Below, in pieces: positions 35,900-47,564 of a DNA stretch of 64,000 nt. The position numbers and the translations under genes are program-made. Each line of letters opens with the position of its first letter. Position 1 is the stretch's first letter. Location of the stretch: contig JAOVFP010000008.1 in NCBI GenBank assembly GCA_025738555.1, positions 186,001-250,000 of the forward strand, written 5' to 3'. The DNA comes from Cyathus striatus. Lineage: Eukaryota; Basidiomycota; Agaricomycetes; Agaricales; Nidulariaceae. The notes under the pieces are model-generated. The model was not told where the DNA came from. It ran no database searches and worked only from the letters and a program-made list of their open reading frames with translations.

Positions 35900-36967
35900 T
35901 AAAGTACCTAGTTTAGCGCAACGTAGTATAAATTAAAATATGTATAATTTCACTCACACCACGTACACTCACTAAGAAAGTGCTCGGTGGGTAAGACTCG
36001 GATGCAGGACGCTTCCGGGCGAAGTAAGGTATAGTAAATGGTGTCAAAGACCGACGCGCAAGATGGAATGCGTGCTTAGTGAACACTTTGATGCGTGTTT
36101 GATGCGCGTTCCTTAATCTCGGACTTAGCACGGGCTTAGGACTTTGACTCCCGTTACACTCAGAATCTCAAGCTCGCACAAATACTCTCGCAGAACTGCT
36201 TAATGGTATTTCTTGGGGCACAGGAGACTGCCCTCCCTCTACTTTACTCTACCTATTAAATATCATACAGGACTACGGCTAGAGGAACTATATAGTTAGG
36301 ACAAATACAGTAATTTACATATTAGCTAAGCAGTAAGATAGACTTTTGGACTGGATACAGACGTCTGGGATGGACCAGAGTAATTCACGCATGTACAAAC
36401 ATACGAGCGCCAAGAATACGTCCATATGGGAAGATAGTGAAGAACAATAAATCGTCCTGCAGGAAGAACGCTCCATACAGAGGCGTGATGCCGCGCGCTT
36501 TGACTCGTGGAAATGGGAACCGCTGAATCAGCCTGCCGGGAATGCCGGATCTCAGGCCAGTCTAGGCGCCTATGGCATGCTGATGCACAGTGCTCGTACA
36601 GTGTGGTTAGATAGCGGCAACTGCCGTGGGTCTAGTGCTCATGCCTTTTCCTATGACGCAATAACATAGCTTCAATATCCTATTATTAGAATAGACGCGC
36701 GCTTAGCTCGATCTCCGGCCTTACTGGTAACTATTTCCCACCGATGTCGAGAATAAGCTCTGACCTCAGTGTTTCTATTCTTAGATGCTTTCCTACTTAG
36801 GCTAGTTATGTCCCTTATTAGCGCGAGTCGTTCCCACGCTAGCTAACGGTCCGGGACCTCTACCTTAGCTACTAATTACAACCCAGATATATTATACCGT
36901 TTGTAAGTAGCGCGTAGAATATAGAAATAATGTTTTTATAGTAGGTAGAAGTACGCTAGGCGTATTA
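35900..36967 (+). mobile_element. 1068-bp element with 4-bp target duplication TTTA (CpG-rich copy)
   Basis: Begins TAAAGTACCTAG and ends CTAGGCGTATTA, an imperfect inverted terminal pair. TTTA flanks both sides (35896-35899 and 36968-36971). A second copy of 1069 bp lies at 45795-46863 with its own duplication. No convincing protein is encoded, so it appears non-autonomous. CG dinucleotides are retained throughout. Confidence 0.8.
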
Positions 36968-37199
36968 TTTAGAAAGGTAAAGTCTTTATGTATTTATTTG
37001 TTTAAGTGGTTTTTAACCTGTACTGATGCGGAGTATATGTTTTTAAAGATATTATGATGTTTTAATCCCTGGATGAATTATGGGAGGCAGCGCAGGAACT
37101 CAGCCCCTCCCCGCTGTTTCCTTTACTCGACGTGTTCGATACTGGAATCTCGAAATGGAGATTGGAAGAATTTTAAAATAGGGTACGTTGTTATTCATT

Positions 37200-37960
37200 T
37201 ACATGCGTATCAATAACTTTAGTAGGACACTGGTGTCCTCAATGATGATGTGGGGATCAAACATTGAGATGGGGGATGGTGGGGTGAAAGACATCATAGT
37301 GGGTGTGGCGACATGGCAGGTTCTATGTGGCTAGGTAGGAAAGAAATTGTCAGTGAGATGATGAACTGGAGGAGGCTGTGGGGATGTAAGCTAGCAGGGA
37401 TTGTTCAAGAGAGCTGAGGGGGGGCTCACCTGATGTCGAGGTATGCATTGAGACCATGGCAATGGTGACAACCTGTGGGGACTTGAAGTGAGGGTCGTTG
37501 AGAGGTGGAGTGTGAAGGTTGGCGATGTGGCATCAGTGACGCCATTACTTGAGGTGGTGGGGGTTGTTGAGATAGAGGATGGTGTGTGTGTTGAGATTGC
37601 TAAGGTGTCATGGCATTGTCGCTGTGGGGACGGTTGTGGACATTGAGGCCAGAGGAACAGGGTGGCTTACATGGCTTTGACATATGTGCTGAGGGCTTGG
37701 TAATGCCACATTAACGAGCTTCACTGTCACATACTTGAAGTGCATCATGGTGTCATGATGCCTAAGGAAAGCAGTGGTGAAGTTGACAGTGGGCAGGAGA
37801 GGGACACACCACACAATGCCCATGGCGTCGACGTCACTGATGTTGTTGATGATTGGTGTTATTTCGGCACAAAAACCTTTTGTGCATCATGTTGCATGTT
37901 AGACATGGTGTGGAGGAGATAACTCGAGGATGCATGGCGAGTGTTGCACCTAGACTTGTA
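37200..37960. repeat. G/GT-rich repeat, copy 2
   Basis: Diverged partner of 34130-35050 in the same orientation, sharing four ordered blocks. Function unknown. Confidence 0.55.
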
Positions 37961-40532
37961 GATGATACTACAACAACCCTAGAATAGAGTAATCAGTAAG
38001 GCAATAAAATATCAAATACTTAGCTCGATGGAGTGAAAGTTTAAAGGTTGACTCTTCCAGTTGACTTCGTAGCTCAAGATACTCAGTATGCACATGCAAA
38101 TGAAAGTCAAAAAGGGAGGTAAGATTTCCCTCAGGTTGAACCTAAGGTATTTACATATGCGGCAATCAAAAAGGGATAGCACATGTGTGCTCTCACATCA
38201 CCAGTGCCTGGAGAAACATATCCTAAGCGAATGAATATGAAATAGAAAATACTGTAGCAAAGGTAAACGAAATGAGAGACAAAGAAAGGCAAATGATGGT
38301 ATTGTACAAAAGAGACCATGTTTTAGAACATAAGAACTAGAATAGACTCACCACGCCGAATACCACTAGGACTTCGAAACAACACTGGCAACTCGTGCTT
38401 GACACAACCATGAAACACTCGCTGGAGCAGAGATGATATGCTACTACCCTCCCCAGAGGCAGCAGCGTGGCAGTGGGCTAGGCTGCGGCTCAACATGCGC
38501 ACAAATGGTGGTGGGGTGCACAATGAGGTCCCTCAGCCATTGGAGTACCTGGAGTGGGATCAGGGAAGGTAAAATCTAGAATAATGATGTGGCAGTAGAA
38601 AATGAGGGTCAAGATAATGGATAAAAGAAAAAAAAAAATGATCAAGAGGAAATTTGAATAAAATGAACAGAATAACATTAACCCAATGCCTCGACCCAAG
38701 CCCCTACTCCTTCCACCAATCAACATGTCATACACTGATGGTAAACACCTGGTCATTGTATCTCGTGGTACGGAACACCAGCCTTGAGAGCAAAAAGAGA
38801 GTCTTGAGGCAGAAAAAGGGGTCTTGAGTGGGTATAAACCCTAAACCCTAGTGTCTTGAGCCATCTGAGGGGTGCATACTGCCTGGAGAATCCGAACATC
38901 ATCCAGAAAGGTCTTGAGGAGCTGTCCAGAAAGCCTAGAAACACGGGAAAAGTGAAAGCAGTGAGTAGTAAGGAAAAGCAGTAAGCAGAACACATTGTAG
39001 CATTGGCAAGACATGACAGCACATACGCACGTCACGTGTTGTTTGGCATCATCTTCCCAATGTTTGGATAAGTCGTGCTACATCTCTAAGTTCATGCCAG
39101 TGAACAAAAACACAATATTCTGAATGCACTGTTTGCACAGCAATTCATAGAACAAAAGTAATAAGATAGAAATAAGTAGATATGAAGTAAGAGTATGTAT
39201 AAGTATGTATAAGTAGGTAATTAGAGATGAAATATAAAAGAAATGAAGCAAATCAATTTATAAGTATAGTACTGGGTTATACCAGTGTACCAACTACTCC
39301 CTCCACAACAGCTCTATTCTAAAGTATTAATAATAGTAAATACAATGTTCCTACTACTGTAGTACTTATCTCATCATTAAACTTGCTAAGTTACAGAGAA
39401 CAATTGAAAAAGTGCATCAGTTCATTATTGTTATAGTCTTGATTACTACTTGAGTATTAGTTACAAAGTATCACAATAACAATACATTACTTAGCTTAAT
39501 TGTAGCCTAAGAACAATAATTGTTGGCGCCAGGCTGCCAGTGCGTCTTTATTATACATAAGTACTAGTAGTGATACTTGTCCAGCTGTCAGTAACTGATA
39601 CATACCCAGGCAACATGTCACCATATCACTGCTGCACAGTGCTTAGCATCGACGTCACTCCAATGTTCGAGTTTGTAGTCCCCTGTTATTATCCTATTAG
39701 ATCTCTCAGGTATATCAGCATTCTCACAGATCAATTATCTGTCAAGACAAATCAGCCTGCCTGTCCAACTGGGCATTTATGTACTATTTCGTGAGCCAAT
39801 TTGCACAGTTAGGTACCACTAGTATTATTAATCAAAGTACTTAAGTATGTACATAGTGTGCACACACAAATATACTTCTGGCTTGCTTCTAGTAATGCTC
39901 TTTCCCTGGGGGCTGGAACCATTTTGCAATATCCATTTATTTAATGGTTCAACACACTATTCTTAAATATATTAAATTTATCATACACTTGTAGGTATTA
40001 GTTAATACATTGCATCATTTTAGTAACCCTACTGGCATTATCACTTCTAATATGGCATTGTCTCCATGCCCCACCACCACCCTCCTCCTTTCTCCCTTTC
40101 TTCCCCTTGTCCTAGTGCAATGACGCCACTGCTGTCTTCCCTTCTCCCTCTATCTCTTGCCCACCACCAGCACTAACACTTCACTGTCAATGCCTTCTGA
40201 CTTCCTGCCTCACACCACTGCCTCCCTCCCTTTAGTCTCCAATGGCATTATGGCTGTGTGTTGTCTTGTTCTCTCCTCCTCCTCCTCCTCCTCCTCCTCC
40301 TACTGCCATTAATACTATGATTAGATTGTTATATTGCTTAGTTAGATTGTATATTAATCATAAGTTACCGAGGAAGCCCTGATAAGCACAGAAACAAAAT
40401 GAATGTGCCATGTTTTATAAGTTATGCCACAAATGCTGTGGACCGTGAAGTGCCATGTGTGTGAAACACAATGTGATGCAGCAGCCTTTTCACAAAGGGT
40501 TTTTGTGCAAAAATCACGCCAATGCCACAGTG
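37961..40532. other. Spacer with no supported gene; includes a (CTC)n microsatellite
   Basis: Minus-strand frames at 38131-39035 show no domain. A pure CTC microsatellite of about nine units occupies about 40273-40300 within a CT-rich stretch from 40060. CpG is scarce. Confidence 0.45.
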
Positions 40533-41000
40533 ATGGATGCTGACACACTGACATCAGACACTAATGGACACTAGCTTCCTCACTGGCAGGCGCTGAGCGG
40601 GCACTAAATTTTGCTGGAGCAAAAACTTCAGATTTTAGTAAAGTTTTCCTGTGGTCAAAATCTTTTGGGAAAACTAAACATTTCCTTCTAAGCAAAACTT
40701 AAATAAAATGTTGGCTTTTGTATCAGTTTTGCGATTATATGCAATGATAAATTTTGTGTGAGAGCAAAATATATTTACAATGTTACATTTGACACTTAAT
40801 TTGATGTAGCTAAAATTAGAACAAAAAGAATCATTTGTATTTATACAAAATATGTACAAAATATAATATTTGTCCATGATTTTGCCTCAGCCAATAATGA
40901 TAATATTGTAATAGCCAAAATGTTTAGTCAATATTTAAAATAATTGATGTCGAATTTGGATGGATTTTGCGAATGGCAAAAAAGTCAGCAGCCAGCAGTG
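40533..41000 (+). repeat. MITE-related repeat, copy in plus orientation
   Basis: Partner of 33412-33875. An inner left end CACTGGCAGG (40581) and right end GCCAGCAGTG (41000) resemble the terminal repeats of the 318-bp element at 29777. No target duplication was found. Confidence 0.65.
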
Positions 41001-42047
41001 ATGTTGGCCTCAAGGCTGAGGTGAACAAGACTAGACAATATGAATTAGTTGAGTGTGATAAGCGTATTTGTTTACTGTCAAACAAATACCTTCACTTATG
41101 TATGTGGGTAAGCTGCTCTTACCTGATCCAAACTCAACCATCACTACCCCATTCTTCCTTGCACCCAAGTCGTTTCTGACTGTCCCAGATCTCTCATGCC
41201 CTCTCCCTTGGGCATTCACCTTACAAGGTTACACATCTGTGGCTGTTCCTTATTCAAGGGAGGCATTCAGCAGTGGAGTTATGCTTCTCAATCAAGCGCA
41301 GGAAAGGCAGGAGTGGGGGAAAGGCCGAGTGCGAGGAATTCAAGTTGGGAGGACAAAACTATTTGTATGTGTTATTAATATTCATCTTATTTTACTCTGT
41401 CAAAGCCCTCAAAGGGAATTCCCAACGGGCACTGCCAGCGCTTCAATCGATTGAGGTGCACATACTGAAAATGTTCGAGGCACCTCGTAAACTCAACCGG
41501 ATATATGGTTGGGTACTTGGTTGAAGCCCTTTCAGGTAAGTCTTCACTTCAAGCATATGTAAAGTTTAGAGTTCTGATTGACTTACTTAGTTCTGTTTGC
41601 TAATGACTTCGACTTGGGGAGGCATGAATGCGCCTGAAAGAATGTTCAACCACTTTTTATTGATTTGTGTTTTCTTTCTGATTGCCTAATATTGAGCACA
41701 CTAAAATCTGCGAGAATACTGGGAAGGAGAAGACTTAGTAGATATAGTTAATGTATTGTATTTTTAAACTAGATGTTAACTAAATACAATACCATTATTG
41801 TACCATGTCCAATACCACTGTGTCCACAAGATGAGCTATGCATGCCTCTATGATAAGCTACACATGTCTATGGGGTGGTCTGTGGGTGTCACCCACATGT
41901 TCTGCACATGTCCTGTCGATAGCTGGTGGTTGTGGATTGCACTACAAACAGAAGTCATTTAAATGATTCCCAGCTGTTGCTTGGATACCTGATACATGAC
42001 TGAAAAGAGTGCCTCCTGTCATGCAACAGGCATGCACTAGATGCAGT
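41001..42047. other. Spacer with no recognised gene
   Basis: The 128-codon plus-strand frame at 41068-41454 has no motif I recognise and overlaps another frame of similar length, so neither is called. Confidence 0.4.
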
Positions 42048-42163
42048 GATCTTTATAATAATTAACTGTAATTACAGTGAGAATGTAATGTATACTTAAC
42101 TGTAGTTACAGTGCTTGTCCCTATGTAAGTTCAAATAAGTGATGTACCATATCAACACAAATA
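42048..42163 (+). repeat. Short dispersed repeat, copy 2 (about 115 bp)
   Basis: Near-identical to 31502-31616, with the same start (GATGCAGTGATC) and the same end (GATGTACCATATCA), supporting these as the repeat's limits. Confidence 0.7.
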
Positions 42164-42606
42164 CCCAATAGATCTGGGCCCTTTGTCCAAACTATCGCAC
42201 AGTGCATTGCACAATGAGCACCCTGTACATATGGCTGCACAGTGGTGCGAGCGCCCTCAAAGTTGAACTTTCGGAAGGCTTACAACATCATAAGCTTTTG
42301 CAGTGAATTCTGCTTATGGCATTGTAAAAATCGGAATATCTTTCATAATTGGTGTTCCCAATTTGTGGATACTTACTGTAAGAAAAAATCACTCTATTTC
42401 AAAGTTGACATGGTTTAATTTAGTATTTCATGTATCTATGTACACAGTTGTGTGCAGTGAAGAGGTTGGTGCATGTGGAGAGGTGCAATGAGGCATGAAT
42501 TGCGCAGGAACTGTGGGCAGGTGGAATCTTTTATTGGAGTCTGGGAATTTCCGAGATAAGATCACCTTCAAAGCTATCAGTGTTAAGCTTATTCCCACTA
42601 CCTTTT

Positions 42607-42755
42607 AAGGTAGTTGGGTTATAGGGTGGTTTGGATTTCCCTATAAGGAAATTTCAGAAATTGGGGTCGGGATCTCACTTTTAGGCAATTTGATTGGCTG
42701 ACATCCTAAAACCCTCTGCCCTGCGATGCTGTGACATTTGTGACATCCCCTCACC
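42607..42755 (+). repeat. Dispersed repeat of about 140 bp, copy 1
   Basis: GTGGTTTGGATTTCCCTATA through GTGACATTTGTGACATCCC recurs at 45248-45395 in the same orientation. The two copies flank the reductase pseudogene. Confidence 0.7.
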
Positions 42756-42786
42756 TTTTGCAATTTATAATTCTATCTTTAATGCC

Positions 42787-44460
42787 ATTAAGATGATACC
42801 ACATGGCAATAACACCTACGAATTCATCATGGTCATAAGTCACTAGATCATCAGCACCAAAATTTGACATACTGAACTTTGTCCAAAGTCTAATCCATTT
42901 TGCATGATTCATATGTGACTTCGGATCTGTTTACTCCTCACCCTGATAAATCTAGATATTGGAAGATATATCAGAGAACCAATGATCAGATTATGCATAA
43001 TACAGGAGAGAAGGTCATGTCATTTTATCTCTCTCTCTCAGCTTACTGGCATGGATGTAGACAAATCCGGGTCCTTTGGGTAAGCTTTAATCATAATCAT
43101 GCTTCTCTAGTGTGATAATTATTTCATTCAGAGAATATCCTAAACCAAGATCCCCATGTACTTGCCTCTGTTATATTTGGGCATGGTCATTTCCAGGCTG
43201 GGGTGCTAATTGATCCGAAGCCTGAATTGGAATTTAATATGGTGATGACTGTTTCGAGTTGAAGCTTCTCGACCAGACATCTAATCGATTTGGTTAGGCC
43301 AGCAGTTCGAAAGATGAATGAATTTCCACCACCGCATTTGCATTTGTTCAAGGAGGTACGTTTGATACATGTTCCACTGCCAATTATACACTCAATGTGT
43401 CTACCAATAGATGATCCTTATTGTAAAATCATTGAAATATACTGCCAAGAGTACAGCCAGAAGACAATCTATTATTATCGAATACTGTAAAGAAATCGAA
43501 GTGTTATACAAAACAGTAGAAGCTGGCATGCATTCAAATATACCACCACCTACTCAATGGGACATTGTCTCTATCACTGTGTTTGTTCGTCTTATGGTGA
43601 ATAAGATTTTGATCCATAAGGTTAGTGACAATGGCGATATCTTTCAAAACAGATGTGACAGGTACATACAGTCAATTTGTTTATCAACACTGGACTAACT
43701 TGAGTATAGTCTGCAGGCCACTTAGATTTGTAATTCTCTTCCTAGAGCTCTAAGAGGTGCACATCTGCATACATGCAACTTGCTAGAGAATTTTGTTTAT
43801 AATAACCCTACTATTACTGGATTGTCACAGTACATCATCAGTCTAATTTTGCATCCGGAAAATCGTCGGAAGCTGGGAATGGCTATCATGAGGATAAAGT
43901 GAGTGAAATGAGAGCTATGTTTGAGAGGTACTCTCGTGATTTCCCAGTACATAAGCCCCAAACTGGATCAATTTCGAGTGGAACGACTGGAGTGCTGGAA
44001 TGCTATATTCTTGCAGCTTTGGTCGCCGACAAGTCAATCTGTCATATGTACACTTTGAACCGCCACCATAAAGGGACTTCAGGCATTCCTGAACTGGATA
44101 CTGAAGCTATTCTTGCCAATAGAAAAGTTGATATCATTGAAGCTGATCTCAGTGTATCAGGGTTTGGGATCTTATCTCATGATTACAATAGGGTTAGTGC
44201 ATCTATCCTGACCATGTGTGCACTCTACAGTTGCTCACATTATTCATAATGGTGAGTTAAATATCAATTATGTACCATAAAGTACGACATACTCATTGAA
44301 TTTGGCATGAACCATGGTATTCAATCTTTTATTGACATCATTTGAGAATAACATAAAGGGGCTGCAAAACCTTGTTGACTTCGCTATTTCATCCCCTCAT
44401 GAAAATCCTATGAAATTCATGTACTCGAGCTCCATTGGTGTCTTCCAGAATAGTTGAAGG
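42787..44460 (+). pseudogene. Adenylate-forming reductase (NRPS-like, A-T-R) pseudogene, 5' truncated
   Basis: Adenylation-domain end: IKMIPHGNNTYEFIMV, TSDLFTPHPDK...YWKIYQRTNDQIMHNTGEK, then PHVLASVIFGHGHFQAGVLIDPKPELEF and KMNEFPPPHLHLFKE. A 55-bp GT-AG intron (43356-43410) leads to STARRQSIIIEY. The carrier domain reads DNGDIFQNRCDS across a 48-bp intron (43662-43709), keeping the pantetheine-site serine; a TAG follows at 43723. The reductase Rossmann part is SSGTTGVLECYILAALVADKSI...MYTLNRHH...VDIIEADLS and later FMYSSSIGVFQN. Retained introns show a DNA-level copy, not a retrocopy. Several shifts and stops are present, and similarity may continue weakly to about 44700. Confidence 0.85.
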
Positions 44461-45135
44461 ACTTTGTCACTGGTCACAGAGGGTCGCGAAAAGAGGTACA
44501 CTGAACATTGGATAAAAATAATGGGGTTTTTATAAGGTATGCTCAGCAGAAGGAATTTTCTATGAACAGTACACAATATTGGTCACACACTTTAGTAACC
44601 ATCGAACAGAGGTCTGAGCCATCACACTCAGATAGGTCCGAACAGTTGGTCGAAATAGTACAGTATTCTATCCCACTGTCAACTTCAAGTTAATTTAATT
44701 CTGTTACATATAGAGAATTACTGCATCTCGATAGTCTTGTTTCAATCTGGTTATGCCAACAATTGTATTTATCATGGCTGTCTAGTGTACCTGAGGAGAA
44801 TTGAGGTACTATGATAACTTGTGATGTTAGTTTTAATAGAACAACAATGTCTTATAATTTATAATGAACTTGCTCTCTTCAGTTTTAACCGCCTGCTTTG
44901 TTAGTTTGTTGTTAGTGCTCTAACATAGTATGTTATTGGAGCTATTCTACTACTTCATTTTAACACTCTGAGTCCTGCTTAATATTGAACACCTCATAAC
45001 TTTGTTTATATGTTGTGTTTACTTTCTGTCTACCTGCTTTCTTTTGGGGATTTTGTGCCATTTCTATACCCTCCAGAAGTCCCTATTAAGCAGTAGTTCA
45101 ACTATTAAAGCTATGTCTACTTAAATTATATATAG
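44461..45135. other. Decayed sequence, possibly the remaining end of the reductase pseudogene
   Basis: Weak, unaligned coding remnants may extend to about 44700; beyond that nothing is recognised. Confidence 0.3.
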
Positions 45136-45165
45136 GTAGTGGGCTTTGCCGCTTGCCGGCCCTAC
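45136..45165 (+). repeat. 30-bp GC-rich dispersed motif, copy 1
   Basis: GTAGTGGGCTTTGCCGCTTG...GGCCCTA recurs at about 52298-52326 with one or two changes, each followed by TTTCTTTAT-like sequence and a CGGATGCC block. Possibly the end of a small mobile element. Confidence 0.5.
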
Positions 45166-45247
45166 TTCTTTATTATAGCGGTGTCAAGGTGCATCACGGT
45201 TCTGACGGATGCCACCTCCCCACGGCTGCTCCTTACTCTTTGTGAGA

Positions 45248-45395
45248 GTGTACTTCGATTGGGTGGTTTGAATTTCCCTATAAGGAAATTTCAGACATCA
45301 GGGTTGGGATCTCACTTTCAGGCAATTTGATTAGCTGACAACCTAAAACCCTTTTCCCTGTGAAGTTGTGACATTTGTGACATCCCTCATCCACT
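45248..45395 (+). repeat. Dispersed repeat of about 140 bp, copy 2
   Basis: Partner of 42607-42755, with the same internal order of blocks and slightly lower CpG. Confidence 0.7.
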
Positions 45396-45794
45396 GTTAA
45401 GTCACACTGTCACTGTTGGCATTTTGTCGGACACTTTGATTATCTAAGTTTATACACTGTACAGACATCCCCAACTCTTCGGATCCTCTGAATCACAATG
45501 CTTTCTTGTCAACACTGTCCTATATGCACCATATCTAGTATGTGCAGCTAAGATTTGGATCTCTGGCAGCTTCATTGTTATGAAACACAACCATCTGCAC
45601 CTAGTGATGAAATCACATTTCCACAACCTGTAATATAATTTCGAAGTATATTGTGTAGGTTTGCACTGGTTATATGAGAAGAAAGGGGTAGACCAACTTA
45701 TACATGCATATGGAATGAGGGAACATTACTACTGGGTGAGTAGTTCAACTTTGACTTTAGAGGAGGAAATTTGACTTGCTTTGACTCCAGAGTC

Positions 45795-46863
45795 TAAAGT
45801 ACCTAGTTTAGTGCAACATAGTATAAATTGAAATATATGTAATTTCACTCACACCACATATGCTCACTAAGGTGCTTGGTGGGTAAGACTCAGATGCAAA
45901 ATGCTTCCAGGTGAAGTAAAGTAAATGGGGAGGTGTCAAAGACCAACATTCACAAAGGGAAATGGCTTAGTGAACACTTTGATGCATGTTTTGATGTGTG
46001 TTCCTTAATCTTGGACTTAGCACAGGCTTATGACTTCTCACTTCATGTTGCACTTAGAATCTCAAAGCTCACACAAATACTAAAGCACGATACTAGATGG
46101 TATTTCTCAGGGCACAGGAGACTGCCCTCCTTCTACTTAACTCTACCTATTAAATATCCTACAAAACTAAGGATAGAGGAACAATATAGTTAATACAAAA
46201 GCAGTAATTGTGCATTAGCTAAGCTGTAAAGTAGACATTGTAGACTAGCTTACAAGAGTCTGAGATGGACCAGAGTAAATCATGGTTTGACATGCATATG
46301 AGTGCCAAGAACATGTCCATATGGGAAGATAACAAAGTACAATAGAATCTGTCTGCAGGTGAGGCGCTCCATATGAAAGTATGATGCCACATGCTTTGAC
46401 ATGTGGAAATGGGAAATACTGAATCAGCCTGCCAGGAATGCCAGGTCTCAGACCTAGCCAGGCACCTATGATGTGCTGATGCACAGCACTGGTACAGTGT
46501 GGTTAGATAGCAGCACTTGCCATGGGTATGGTTCTCATGCCTTTTCCTATGACGCAATAACATTGCTTCAATAATCTATTATTAGAATAGATGCGTGCTT
46601 AGCTCGATCTCCGGCCTTACTGGTAATTATCTCTCACCGATGTTGAGAATAAACTCTGACCTCAATGTTTCTATTCTTAGACACTTTCCTACTTAGGCTA
46701 GTAATGTCCCTTATTAGCGCGGATCGTTCCCACGCTAGCTAATGGTCCAGGACCTCTACCTTAGCTACTAATTACAACCCAGATATATTATACCATTTGT
46801 AAGTAGCACATAGAATATAGAAATAATGTTTTTATAGTAGGTAGAAGTATGCTAGGCATATTA
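45795..46863 (+). mobile_element. 1069-bp element with 4-bp target duplication AGTC (CpG-poor copy)
   Basis: Begins TAAAGTACCTAG and ends CTAGGCATATTA. AGTC flanks both ends (45791-45794 and 46864-46867). It aligns over its full length with 35900-36967. Most positions that are CG there are TG or CA here, except in a right-hand stretch (about 46590-46760) that still keeps CG. Confidence 0.8.
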
Positions 46864-46867
46864 AGTC

Positions 46868-47560
46868 CATATGTTCATTTCTGTTTTCAGCATCTTCCTT
46901 CCCCCCTTTCAGCTCACTTCAGTCAGGTATCATTTGTAATCTCTGCTTTCAGGCTTAAATGGTGCTATACATATAATCAACCCAAGTCCTTTCATGCTTG
47001 CTGAGGTTGATCAGCAGACATGACTGCATGCTCACAACAGTTCAGTATTATCAGATCCTGATATTGACCTCCAGTGTCAACAGTGTGCTTTCGACTTCCA
47101 TGACAACTTCCAATTTCCAATATACCGCCTTCCTTAACTTTATTCCCTTCCTATCCTACTGCCCATCTTCTTCTGGTTAATTGACCCCTCCAAGTGTACA
47201 CTCATGTAATTCAGCTTCGACCTGACCATATTTTTGTGATAGCCCATCGGGATTGCACCCTACATGGTCCAGTAACCTCAGTCTCTGCATCAAGGGCATA
47301 TAGTATCAGTGATCACATTCAATGCAATCTAGGTGGTAGTGTTCTATTCGCACTAAGTGGCCGTTATCTGAATTAAATAGATCAGTATGTATTATGAGCA
47401 AGGACACTTATGCAACGAGATATGGAGGGCCAGCTTCCGATCTGCTATACCATCTGCATGGACAAGTAAGGTCTTTGACTGTGGGTGACTCTATACAAGG
47501 GATCGATGTCAGCATCTGCCAGCTGCTACTTGGCAGTATGTATGAAGGGCTTAATTTAGG
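46868..47560. other. Spacer with no supported gene
   Basis: Short plus-strand frames (46998, 47194, 47394) are unrecognised and probably incidental. Confidence 0.4.
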
Positions 47561-47564
47561 AGGG

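Noticed and set aside
38829..38852. CCCTAAACCCTAG, telomere-like repeat
   Set aside because: Only about two units, in the middle of unrelated sequence, so chance is enough to explain it.
41068..41454. 128-codon plus-strand frame
   Set aside because: No recognised domain, and another frame of similar length overlaps it.
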